Positions 33,219 through 40,906 of a DNA stretch of 64,000 nt are shown here, one piece after another. The DNA is from Vreelandella zhuhanensis (GTDB taxonomy: Bacteria > Pseudomonadota > Gammaproteobacteria > Pseudomonadales > Halomonadaceae). Location of the stretch: assembly GCF_009793355.1 (NCBI RefSeq), contig NZ_WTKP01000003.1:124001-188000 (forward strand), given 5' to 3'. A model generated the notes under the pieces. That model saw only the letters and a program-made list of their open reading frames with translations. It did not search any database and was not told where the DNA came from. Position 1 is the first letter of the stretch. Every line of letters starts with the position of its first letter. The translations under genes were made by a program, and so were the position numbers.

Positions 33219-35141
33219 ATGAGCATCTTTGACCACGTTCAAAATCGTTTTTCCCGTGTTCAGCAAGAAGACATGAGCCTGCAGGAGTACTTGGAGTTGT
33301 GCCGGCGCGATGCGTCTGCGTATGCCAGCGCTTCAGAGCGGATGCTTGAGGCCATAGGCGAGCCCGAAGTGATCGATACCGCCAAGGATCCGCGCCTCTC
33401 GCGGATTTTCTCCAACAAGGTGATTCGTCGCTATCCGGCGTTCGCGGAATTTCATGGAATGGAAGAAGCCATCGAGCAGATCGTGGCGTATTTTCGTCAT
33501 GCTGCTCAAGGACTCGAGGAACGTAAGCAGATTCTCTACCTGCTGGGGCCGGTGGGTGGGGGTAAGTCATCACTGGCGGAACGCTTGAAGCTGTTGATGG
33601 AGCGTATTCCGTTCTATGCCATCAAGGGCTCTCCGGTGTATGAGTCGCCTTTGGGCCTGTTTTCTCCCGAGGAAGATGGCGAGCTGCTGGAAAAGGAATA
33701 CGGTATTCCGCAGCGCTACCTGAAAAGCGTGATGTCGCCCTGGGCGGCCAAGCGGCTCAAGGAGTACGGTGGGGATATTTCCGAATTCCGCGTGGTGCGC
33801 CTGTACCCCTCGCGGCTGCATCAGATTGCCATTTCCAAGACCGAGCCCGGTGACGAGAACAACCAGGATATTTCCTCTCTGGTGGGTAAGGTGGATATCC
33901 GTCAACTGGAACTTTATTCCCAGGATGACCCCGATGCCTACAGCTTCTCTGGCGGGCTGTGTCGCGCCAACCAGGGGCTGATGGAATTCGTCGAGATGTT
34001 CAAGGCGCCTATCAAGGTGCTGCATCCATTGCTGACCGCCACTCAGGAAGGCAACTACAATCCCACCGAAGGGATGGGGGCGATTCCCTTCAACGGTATC
34101 GTCCTGGCTCACTCCAACGAGTCCGAGTGGCAGGCATTTCGTAACAACCGTAACAACGAGGCATTTCTCGACCGGGTGTATATCGTCAAGGTGCCTTATT
34201 GCCTGCGCGTTTCCGAGGAGATCAAGATCTACGAGAAGCTGCTCGAAGATTCCTCCTTGAATGCAGCGCCCTGCGCGCCGGACACCCTGCGCATGTTGTC
34301 TCAGTTCTCGGTGCTTTCACGGCTCAATGTGCCGGAAAACTCGAATCTTTTTTCCAAGATGCGCGTCTATGACGGCGAAAACCTGAAAGACACCGACCCA
34401 CGCGCCAAGTCGATCCAGGAATACCGTGATGCAGCGGGTGTGGATGAAGGCATGCAGGGGCTTTCCACGCGCTTTGCATTCAAGATTCTCTCCAAGGTAT
34501 TCAACTTCGATGGCACCGAGGTAGCGGCCAACCCGGTGCATCTGCTGTATGTGCTGGAACAGGCACTCGAGCGTGAGCAGCTGCCCAGTGAAGTCCATGA
34601 GCGTTATCTGGGCTTTATCAAGGAGTTTCTGGCCCCGCGCTACGTCGATTTCATCGGCAAGGAGATCCAGACCGCCTATCTTGAATCCTATAGCGAATAC
34701 GGCCAGAACATCTTTGACCGCTACGTCATCTATGCCGATTTCTGGATTCAGGATCAGGAATACCGGGACCCGGAAACCGGTGCGCTGCTCGACCGTCAGT
34801 CGCTCAACGAAGAGCTGGAAAAGATCGAGAAACCGGCGGGTATTTCCAATCCCAAGGACTTTCGTCATGAGGTGGTCAACTTTGTGCTGCGGGCGCGTGC
34901 TCAGAACAATGGCATGAACCCCAGCTGGCAGTCTTATGAAAAACTTAAAGGGGTGATCGAACACAAGATGTTCGCCAATACCGAAGAGCTTCTGCCAGTG
35001 ATCTCGTTCAATGCCAAGGCGTCGACATCGGATCAGCGCAAGCATGAGGATTTCGTGGCGCGCATGGTGGACCGCGGATATACCGAGAAGCAGGTGCGTT
35101 TGCTGTCGGAGTGGTATCTGCGAGTGCGTAAATCTCAGTGA
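33219..35141 (+). CDS. prkA: PrkA/YeaG serine protein kinase
   Basis: A 640-residue AAA+-related protein kinase (PrkA AAA domain followed by the kinase-like C-terminal domain). It opens MSIFDHVQNRFSR, has Walker A LLGPVGGGKSSLAER near residue 108, and conserved blocks YESPLGLFSPEED, PFNGIVLAHSNESEW and RNNEAFLDRVYIVKVPY. E. coli YeaG acts in nitrogen starvation and stationary-phase stress. GGAGG lies before the ATG. It is followed after 18 bp by yeaH and then spoVR, the well-known three-gene module. Confidence 0.95.
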   Translation: MSIFDHVQNRFSRVQQEDMSLQEYLELCRRDASAYASASERMLEAIGEPEVIDTAKDPRLSRIFSNKVIRRYPAFAEFHGMEEAIEQIVAYFRHAAQGLEERKQILYLLGPVGGGKSSLAERLKLLMERIPFYAIKGSPVYESPLGLFSPEEDGELLEKEYGIPQRYLKSVMSPWAAKRLKEYGGDISEFRVVRLYPSRLHQIAISKTEPGDENNQDISSLVGKVDIRQLELYSQDDPDAYSFSGGLCRANQGLMEFVEMFKAPIKVLHPLLTATQEGNYNPTEGMGAIPFNGIVLAHSNESEWQAFRNNRNNEAFLDRVYIVKVPYCLRVSEEIKIYEKLLEDSSLNAAPCAPDTLRMLSQFSVLSRLNVPENSNLFSKMRVYDGENLKDTDPRAKSIQEYRDAAGVDEGMQGLSTRFAFKILSKVFNFDGTEVAANPVHLLYVLEQALEREQLPSEVHERYLGFIKEFLAPRYVDFIGKEIQTAYLESYSEYGQNIFDRYVIYADFWIQDQEYRDPETGALLDRQSLNEELEKIEKPAGISNPKDFRHEVVNFVLRARAQNNGMNPSWQSYEKLKGVIEHKMFANTEELLPVISFNAKASTSDQRKHEDFVARMVDRGYTEKQVRLLSEWYLRVRKSQ

Positions 35142-35159
35142 GCCTTGCCGGGAGGTCAC

Positions 35160-36446
35160 ATGACCTATTTCATCGATCGAAGGCCCAATGCCAAGCACAA
35201 GAGCGCTGTGAATCGGCAGCGCTTTCTGGAGCGTTATCGTAAGCATATCAAGCGCTCCGTGGAAGAATCGGTCAACCGACGCTCGATCACTGACATGGAG
35301 CGTGGCGAAAAGATTTCGATACCCACGAAGGATATTTCCGAACCGGTGTTTCAACATGGCCAGGGTGGTTCGCGCTCGATCGTGGCGCCGGGTAACAAGG
35401 AGTTTCTCGAAGGCGACCGGATACAACGCCCCAAGGGGCAGGGCGGCCAGGGAGGAGGCCAAGGCGATGCCTCCAACCAAGGTGAAGGCATGGACGAATT
35501 CGCCTTCACCTTGAGCCGAGAGGAGTTTCTGGAGTTCGTCTTCGATGGTCTGGAACTTCCGCATTTGCAGCGCAAGCCGCTCAAGTCCCTGGATGAAGTG
35601 AAAATGGTACGGGCCGGCTTGAGCCGTGACGGTGTACCTTCACGTATCAGTATTACCCGCTCGATGCGAGAAGCCTATGCCCGGCGGATTGCCTTGCGCG
35701 CGCCGATCCGGCGTGCCTTGAAGAAAGCTCAGGAGGCGCTGCAAGCGGAAGAGCGCAAGGATTCCGTGTTACGTAATCCGGCGCGAATCATCGAACTCAA
35801 AGCGGAAATCGAGCGGCTGGAAAAACGCCTTGAGGCAATACCGTTCATCGACACCTATGACTTGCGTTACCACCAGCTCAGCGCTCAGCCGCAGCCGTCA
35901 AGTCAGGCGGTGATCTTTTGCGTCATGGATGTGTCGGGCTCGATGACGCAAAACCACAAGGATATCGCCAAGCGCTTTTTCCTGCTGTTGTATCTGTTCC
36001 TGGAGAAGCACTACGAGAAAGTCGAACTGGTCTTCGTGCGCCACCATACGGCGGCGCGGGAAGTGGGCGAGGAGGAATTCTTCTACTCACGCGAAACCGG
36101 CGGGACCATCGTTTCCAGCGCCTTGAGGTTGGTCGACAAGATCATCGAGGCGCGCTATCCCCCCGGGAAGTGGAACCTCTATGTGGCCCAGGCCAGCGAT
36201 GGGGATAACTGGGACGATGATTCGGATGTCTGTCGGGAACTGCTGCTCAAGAAACTGATGCCGCAACTGCAATATTTTGCCTACGTGGAAATCACCCCGC
36301 ATGAGCATCAATCCCTGTGGCAGGAGTACGAGGCAGTGGCTGAGGTGTTTTCCGACCGCTTCGCCATGCGCCAGATCGTCGAAGCCGGAGACATTTATCC
36401 GGTGTTTCGCGAGCTGTTCAAGCGTCGGCTCAGCCAGAGACAGTGA
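35160..36446 (+). CDS. yeaH: YeaH/DUF444 von Willebrand-type protein
   Basis: A 428-residue DUF444 protein. The N-terminus is basic ([20 protein letters not shown]), a Gly/Gln-rich linker ([18 protein letters not shown]) sits near 95-115, a coiled-coil follows (about 195-235), and the C-terminal half is a vWA domain with the MIDAS motif [11 protein letters not shown]. It is the conserved partner of PrkA, probably a scaffold or substrate. The start at 35160 has GGGAGG five bases upstream. It ends 22 bp before spoVR. Confidence 0.94.
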   Translation: MTYFIDRRPNAKHKSAVNRQRFLERYRKHIKRSVEESVNRRSITDMERGEKISIPTKDISEPVFQHGQGGSRSIVAPGNKEFLEGDRIQRPKGQGGQGGGQGDASNQGEGMDEFAFTLSREEFLEFVFDGLELPHLQRKPLKSLDEVKMVRAGLSRDGVPSRISITRSMREAYARRIALRAPIRRALKKAQEALQAEERKDSVLRNPARIIELKAEIERLEKRLEAIPFIDTYDLRYHQLSAQPQPSSQAVIFCVMDVSGSMTQNHKDIAKRFFLLLYLFLEKHYEKVELVFVRHHTAAREVGEEEFFYSRETGGTIVSSALRLVDKIIEARYPPGKWNLYVAQASDGDNWDDDSDVCRELLLKKLMPQLQYFAYVEITPHEHQSLWQEYEAVAEVFSDRFAMRQIVEAGDIYPVFRELFKRRLSQRQ

Positions 36447-36468
36447 GACGACACTCAAGGAGTGCGCC

Positions 36469-38034
36469 ATGAATGACAAACGCCGTCCAATTGCCAGCGG
36501 CTCTGACTGGAACTTCGCCATACTCCAGCGTTTCGATACGGAACTTGCGTGTCTGGCGGATGAATACCGCCTGGATACTTATCCCAACCAGATCGAAGTC
36601 ATCACCACTGAACAGATGATGGATGCCTACGCCAGCGTAGGCATGCCGGTGGGCTATCATCATTGGTCGTTCGGCAAGCAGTTTCTGGCCGTGGAACAGG
36701 CCTACCGGCGGGGCCAGATGGGCCTGGCCTATGAGCTGGTGATCAATTCCGACCCCTGCATCGCCTATCTCATGGAAGAGAACACCCTGATGATGCAGGT
36801 GCTGGTCATGGCCCATGCCTGTTATGGGCATAATTCCTTCTTCAAGGGCAATTATCTATTCCGGGCCTGGACGGATGCCGAATCGATCGTCGACTATCTG
36901 GTATTCGCCCGCAAGTACATTGCCCAGTGCGAAGAGCGCCACGGGGTCCAGGCCGTGGAACAGCTGCTGGATGCGTGTCACGCCTTGCAGAACTACGGTG
37001 TGGATCGCTATAAGCGGCCATCGCCGATTTCGGCAGAAGAAGAAATACGTCGCCAAGATGAACGGGAAACCTATCTCCAGACTCAGGTCAATATGCTCTG
37101 GCGGACTATTCCTGAACCCCCGCGCGGTGATGCGTCGCTAGCGGGTGGCATGAGCCCGGAAAACGATCCGCTGGGATTACATGCCACTGGCCGGTATCCT
37201 TCTGAGCCACAGGAGAACCTGCTGTATTTCATCGAGAAAAATGCGCCACTGCTGGCGCCTTGGCAGCGCGAGATCGTACGTATCGTACGCAAGTTGGCCC
37301 AGTATTTTTATCCCCAGCGCCAGACCCAGGTGATGAATGAAGGCTGGGCATGCTTCTGGCATTACACTTTGATGAACCGGCTATACGACGATGGCTTAGT
37401 TGACGAAGGATTGATGCTGGAGTTTCTTCAGTCGCACTCAGCGGTTATCCATCAACCCGATTTCGATAGTCCCAATTTCAGCGGCATTAACCCTTACGCG
37501 CTGGGATTTGCCATCTTTACCGACATAAAACGTATCTGTGTGTCGCCAACCGAGGAAGACAGGGAGTGGTTTCCGGATATGGCGGGAAGCTCATGGCGCG
37601 AATCGGTGGAATTTGCCATGCGTAACTTCAAGGATGAATCTTTTATTCAGCAGTTTCTATCTCCCAAAGTGATGCGCGACCTGAAGCTCTTTCTGGTAGT
37701 GGACGATGACCAGGAGGAAACCCTGGAAGTGGGCGCCATTCACAATGAGCGTGGCTATCGGCGTGTGCGCGAAGCCTTGGCCATGCAATACGCGCTTTCG
37801 GTCCGTGAGCCCAATGTTCAGATAGTCGAGGCGGATATTCGAGGGGATCGTTCCTTGACGCTGCATCATGTCCAGGATGCACGGCGCCCGCTAGGACGGA
37901 GTGTCTACCCGGTAATGCGCCATCTGCATCAGTTATGGGGCTTTCCGGTCAGGCTTGACTCCTTTGAAGCGGAGCGTGTTACTCGACGGTACCATTGGCC
38001 GATAGAAGGGGAGGAGGTTCAGGCCGGTCGTTGA
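36469..38034 (+). CDS. SpoVR-family protein (YcgB)
   Basis: A 521-residue SpoVR/YcgB protein, beginning SDWNFAILQRFDTELACLAD and showing the signatures MPVGYHHWSFGKQF, LVINSDPCIAYLMEEN, HACYGHNSFFKGN, MNEGWACFWHYT and NPYALGFAIFTDIKRIC. The His/Glu-rich HxxxH and NEGWACFWH motifs suggest a metal site. The biochemical role is unknown, but it is co-conserved with PrkA and YeaH. The start at 36469 has AAGGAG six bases upstream; a frame from 36277 overlaps yeaH and is rejected. It ends the operon. Confidence 0.94.
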   Translation: MNDKRRPIASGSDWNFAILQRFDTELACLADEYRLDTYPNQIEVITTEQMMDAYASVGMPVGYHHWSFGKQFLAVEQAYRRGQMGLAYELVINSDPCIAYLMEENTLMMQVLVMAHACYGHNSFFKGNYLFRAWTDAESIVDYLVFARKYIAQCEERHGVQAVEQLLDACHALQNYGVDRYKRPSPISAEEEIRRQDERETYLQTQVNMLWRTIPEPPRGDASLAGGMSPENDPLGLHATGRYPSEPQENLLYFIEKNAPLLAPWQREIVRIVRKLAQYFYPQRQTQVMNEGWACFWHYTLMNRLYDDGLVDEGLMLEFLQSHSAVIHQPDFDSPNFSGINPYALGFAIFTDIKRICVSPTEEDREWFPDMAGSSWRESVEFAMRNFKDESFIQQFLSPKVMRDLKLFLVVDDDQEETLEVGAIHNERGYRRVREALAMQYALSVREPNVQIVEADIRGDRSLTLHHVQDARRPLGRSVYPVMRHLHQLWGFPVRLDSFEAERVTRRYHWPIEGEEVQAGR

Positions 38035-38087
38035 GCTCATCTACAGGAAGTAGATGGAGCTGCTATACAGAATTGCTACACAGACAA

Positions 38088-38113
38088 TTGTCCCGCGTCT
38101 AAACGCGGGACAA
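38088..38113. terminator. Hairpin after the prkA-yeaH-spoVR operon
   Basis: TTGTCCCGCGT, loop CTAA, ACGCGGGACAA is a perfect 11-bp stem 55 bp after the spoVR stop and 38 bp from the stop of the convergent HiPIP gene. No strong U-run follows. Confidence 0.65.
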
Positions 38114-38150
38114 AGGTACAGTTGCTTAAGATGCTTCAGGCAGAAACAGA

Positions 38151-38465
38151 TTACATCTGAGCAGTCCAGGACTGGCACCAGCCCTGGGGTTCTACGCTGT
38201 TTTGCGGGAATAGCTGGCAACCTTCATTCTCTTCCACGAAGAACATGCAGTTATTGCAAAATTCGCCTTCGCTGTAGGCCGGATGATCGCTGGCTTCGCT
38301 GGCCACTTCGACATAATTCAGGGCTTGGGCGTTACTGGAGGAAGGGTCCAGGCGAGGTAATGTTTGGGCAAAGGCGGCCTTGGAAAGGATGCCGGCGCCC
38401 AGTGGCAAGGCGGCAAGGCCCATAAGGCTGTTACGCATGAACTTGCGACGGCTTTGATTAGCCAT
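38151..38465 (-). CDS. High-potential iron-sulfur protein (HiPIP)
   Basis: A 104-residue precursor with a twin-arginine signal ([20 protein letters not shown], cleavage near AFAQ) and a mature domain of about 70 residues. The four 4Fe-4S ligands are in FCNNCMFF, EGCQLFP and GWCQSW, exactly the CxxC-x(n)-C-x(n)-C HiPIP pattern. It carries one electron in the periplasm, typically to a terminal oxidase, reaction centre or other redox partner. It is monocistronic and convergent with spoVR; the physiological partner is unknown. GGAG lies before the ATG. Confidence 0.94.
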   Translation of the reverse strand: MANQSRRKFMRNSLMGLAALPLGAGILSKAAFAQTLPRLDPSSSNAQALNYVEVASEASDHPAYSEGEFCNNCMFFVEENEGCQLFPQNSVEPQGWCQSWTAQM

Positions 38466-38705
38466 GGTGTCTCCTTAAACGTCACGGTCTGACGTATGGT
38501 CACGATTGATAGGGTGGTTTGCCCACCTCTTACTCCGATAACATCTGAACAACGGAGTCCCGGAACCTATGCTAGCGGAAGGCGACACGGTCTGCGAATA
38601 CCTGTTTCAACCCAGCGACAATTAGTCACGGCCTGGGGCGAGTGCTGTGGCAAACAGAGGTGGGTGTTATACTCGCTGCGCATTTCTTTTTATGAAGGGT
38701 TCGTC

Positions 38706-38981
38706 ATGCAAAATGCTGTCATCTTGATCAACACCGAGAAAGGCCAGGTGAAAGCGGTAGCCGAGCGCCTGGCGGACGTCGAAGGCATCAGCGAGGTCTA
38801 TTCCACTTGTGGACGTTACGATCTGGTGGCCATTGCCCGGACCCGTGACTTTGAAAGCCTCGCGGAGTTGGTGACGGAACGTCTCAATGCCGTGGAAGGC
38901 GTGAGTGACACTGAAACCTTGAATGCAATGCAGGTGCATTCCCGCCACGATCTGGAAACCATGTTCTCCCTGGGCTGGTAA
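38706..38981 (+). CDS. Stand-alone Lrp/AsnC effector-domain protein
   Basis: A 91-residue protein consisting only of the RAM (AsnC ligand-binding) domain: beta-alpha-beta-beta-alpha-beta with AVILINTEKGQVKAVAERL, the turn YSTCGRYDLVAIART and MQVHSRHDLETMF. The helix-turn-helix found in Lrp-type regulators is missing. Such proteins form oligomers and can modulate Lrp proteins or bind amino acids. The start at 38706 has AAGGG upstream; the longer frame from 38496 is not coding-like. Confidence 0.88.
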   Translation: MQNAVILINTEKGQVKAVAERLADVEGISEVYSTCGRYDLVAIARTRDFESLAELVTERLNAVEGVSDTETLNAMQVHSRHDLETMFSLGW

Positions 38982-39043
38982 CAATTATCGGATAAAAAAA
39001 GCTGTTGTTGGATAGAACAAACCGCCAAGCGGAGAAATCGATC

Positions 39044-39904
39044 TTGCGTAACTCACTATCTCGTTGGCGCCGCCGGGGCCGCAACCTCGGTGTTTCGCTG
39101 TTATTCGTGGTAATGGCATCGGGGTTATGGCATTTCCAGGAGCGCCAGTACCGCGATGACTACAACTGGATGGGCACGCCGACCTGGGAGTCTTTGCATC
39201 CCACCACCTTTCATCGTGTATTGCGTAATGACGGCTTTCTGGTGGGTTGGTCGGATGTCCGGGTCAACGCTCTTTGGGTCAGCTATCAGCTACATGCCGT
39301 GGAAGATGCGCGCATTGGCGCGCGACCGACTTTCCAGGCGGATTGGCGCACGCTATGGCCGATTGGCACCAACGAATATTCTGGCAGTGGTTACGATCGT
39401 GGGCACTTGGCGCCAAATTACGCGATCGCCGCGGTGCACGGGCGTGCAGCGCAGTTGCATACCTTTCGCATGAGCAATATGGCACCGCAGCGCCCCGACC
39501 TCAATCGGCAGCTATGGCAGCGACTGGAAGAGTCGGTGATGGATCATTTCGCCCCGCGTTTCGAGCAGTTGCAGGTGATTACCGGGCCGGTATTTCCGGA
39601 ATCCTTCATGGATAACGTCTTCAATCGTGTCGGCCTGGTGGAAATTCCCGAAGCCTTCTACAAGATTATCGTGGCGCCTCACGCCGAAGCGCCGCAGGCA
39701 TTGGCGTTCATCATGCCTCAGACCGCACGTGGTAATGAGCCGTTGGACGATTATCTGGTGAGTATCGATCAGGTAGAGGCACGTACCGGTTTGGACTTCT
39801 TCCCCAATCTGCCTCAGGACGTTGAGCAACGTCTGGAAAGCCGCATCGAGACGGACGGCTGGGCGTTGGAAGAGGTAGCCAAACGGCCGGGACGGTTTCA
39901 GTAG
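39044..39904 (+). CDS. Membrane-anchored DNA/RNA non-specific endonuclease
   Basis: A 286-residue NUC1-type beta-beta-alpha-metal nuclease. A basic N-terminus (RNSLSRWRRRGRNLG) precedes one hydrophobic anchor (VSLLFVVMASGLWHF), placing the catalytic part outside the cytoplasm. The active site is DRGHLAPNYAIA, with the catalytic His, and the metal Asn is in MSNMAPQRPDLNRQLW. It may degrade external nucleic acid for nutrition. The start is uncertain: TTG at 39044 has GGAGAAA upstream and is preferred over TTG at 39005. It follows the AsnC-domain gene by 62 bp. Confidence 0.88.
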   Translation: MRNSLSRWRRRGRNLGVSLLFVVMASGLWHFQERQYRDDYNWMGTPTWESLHPTTFHRVLRNDGFLVGWSDVRVNALWVSYQLHAVEDARIGARPTFQADWRTLWPIGTNEYSGSGYDRGHLAPNYAIAAVHGRAAQLHTFRMSNMAPQRPDLNRQLWQRLEESVMDHFAPRFEQLQVITGPVFPESFMDNVFNRVGLVEIPEAFYKIIVAPHAEAPQALAFIMPQTARGNEPLDDYLVSIDQVEARTGLDFFPNLPQDVEQRLESRIETDGWALEEVAKRPGRFQ

Positions 39905-40080
39905 ATAACGGATTGCTTGAAGGTCAATATAAACAGTGGCTAATACAGCAAAAAATTGGCGCGACAAGCGGGACTATACGGTTGGGACTATATGGTATGA
40001 CTGGATGGTACGATGGGAAGATGACGCAGAAAGAAGGGGAAATAATAAGAAATGATGCGGTTGGACGGTACCATGAAGCA

Positions 40081-40167
40081 TGGTGCCCAGGAGAGGACTT
40101 GAACCTCCACGTCCATACGGACACTAGCACCTGAAGCTAGCGCGTCTACCAATTCCGCCACCTGGGC
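40081..40167 (-). tRNA. tRNA-Leu(CAG), copy 1
   Basis: An 87-base tRNA with a paired GCCCAGG/CCTGGGC acceptor stem, encoded CCA end, long variable arm typical of leucine tRNAs, and anticodon loop TTCAGGT, giving anticodon CAG. It is the first of three units repeated every 131 bp, and the last in transcription order. Confidence 0.96.
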
Positions 40168-40211
40168 GCATCATGTTGCTGCTTTTTCGATGTGATCGGT
40201 TGTGTTCGGTA

Positions 40212-40298
40212 TGGTGCCCAGGAGAGGACTTGAACCTCCACGTCCATACGGACACTAGCACCTGAAGCTAGCGCGTCTACCAATTCCGCCACCTGGGC
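40212..40298 (-). tRNA. tRNA-Leu(CAG), copy 2
   Basis: The tRNA sequence is identical to copy 1, with the same CCA end and CAG anticodon. The 44-bp spacer on its left is identical to that between copies 2 and 3, so the unit is an exact tandem duplication. Confidence 0.96.
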
Positions 40299-40342
40299 GC
40301 ATCATGTTGCTGCTTTTTCGATGTGATCGGTTGTGTTCGGTA

Positions 40343-40429
40343 TGGTGCCCAGGAGAGGACTTGAACCTCCACGTCCATACGGACACTAGCACCTGAAGCT
40401 AGCGCGTCTACCAATTCCGCCACCTGGGC
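40343..40429 (-). tRNA. tRNA-Leu(CAG), copy 3
   Basis: Identical tRNA sequence to copies 1 and 2. Right of it the sequence diverges, so it is the promoter-side member of the tandem array. Confidence 0.96.
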
Positions 40430-40542
40430 GAACACAAGCCTGCCTACATTTTATGCGACTGTCTTCAAGTACAGCCTTCACTACTTCACCTCGCTGTGAC
40501 CGAGGTAACCAGACATTCTTGAATAATATACTCAAAAACTAA

Positions 40543-40629
40543 TGGTGCCCAGAAGAGGACTTGAACCTCCACGTCCATACGGACACTAGCACCTGAAGCT
40601 AGCGCGTCTACCAATTCCGCCATCTGGGC
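40543..40629 (-). tRNA. tRNA-Leu(CAG), copy 4, variant acceptor stem
   Basis: Same 87-base gene and CAG anticodon, but the seventh acceptor pair is changed on both sides (GCCCAGA/TCTGGGC in place of the GG/CC pair), a compensatory double change that keeps pairing. It is separated from copy 3 by 113 bp of unrelated sequence and is first in transcription order. Confidence 0.96.
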
Positions 40630-40906
40630 AAGTGGCGCGTATATTACCCGCCTGGTAATGGAATGCAAGCCTTTGACGGCGTTTTTTCTTGCCCTACAGG
40701 CGATAAACAGCAAGGAAGATGGTTGGGTCATTCAAACAGCGGCGCTATACTGCGGGCATGACCAATCATAGACTTGTTTTTTCCGACACATTCGCTGCTG
40801 GAACCTTGTGCATGCGACGCTTGGCGTCCGCGCTCCATCATCACTTCTCTTTAGAGCACCTGCTTCTAAATACTCTTCCCCTGCCGCCGCTGAGGATGCC
40901 GAAAGC

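Larger units (their letters stand above)
40081..40429 (-). repeat. Three exact 131-bp tandem units carrying tRNA-Leu
   Basis: The tRNA plus its 44-bp spacer repeats with a period of exactly 131 bp (starts at 40081, 40212, 40343). The spacers are identical, so the amplification is recent or kept uniform by recombination. Confidence 0.92.

Noticed and set aside
40081-40429. Regular repeats of 131 bp that could suggest a CRISPR or similar array
   Set aside because: The repeated part folds as a complete tRNA-Leu with CCA end, and the spacers are identical, not variable.
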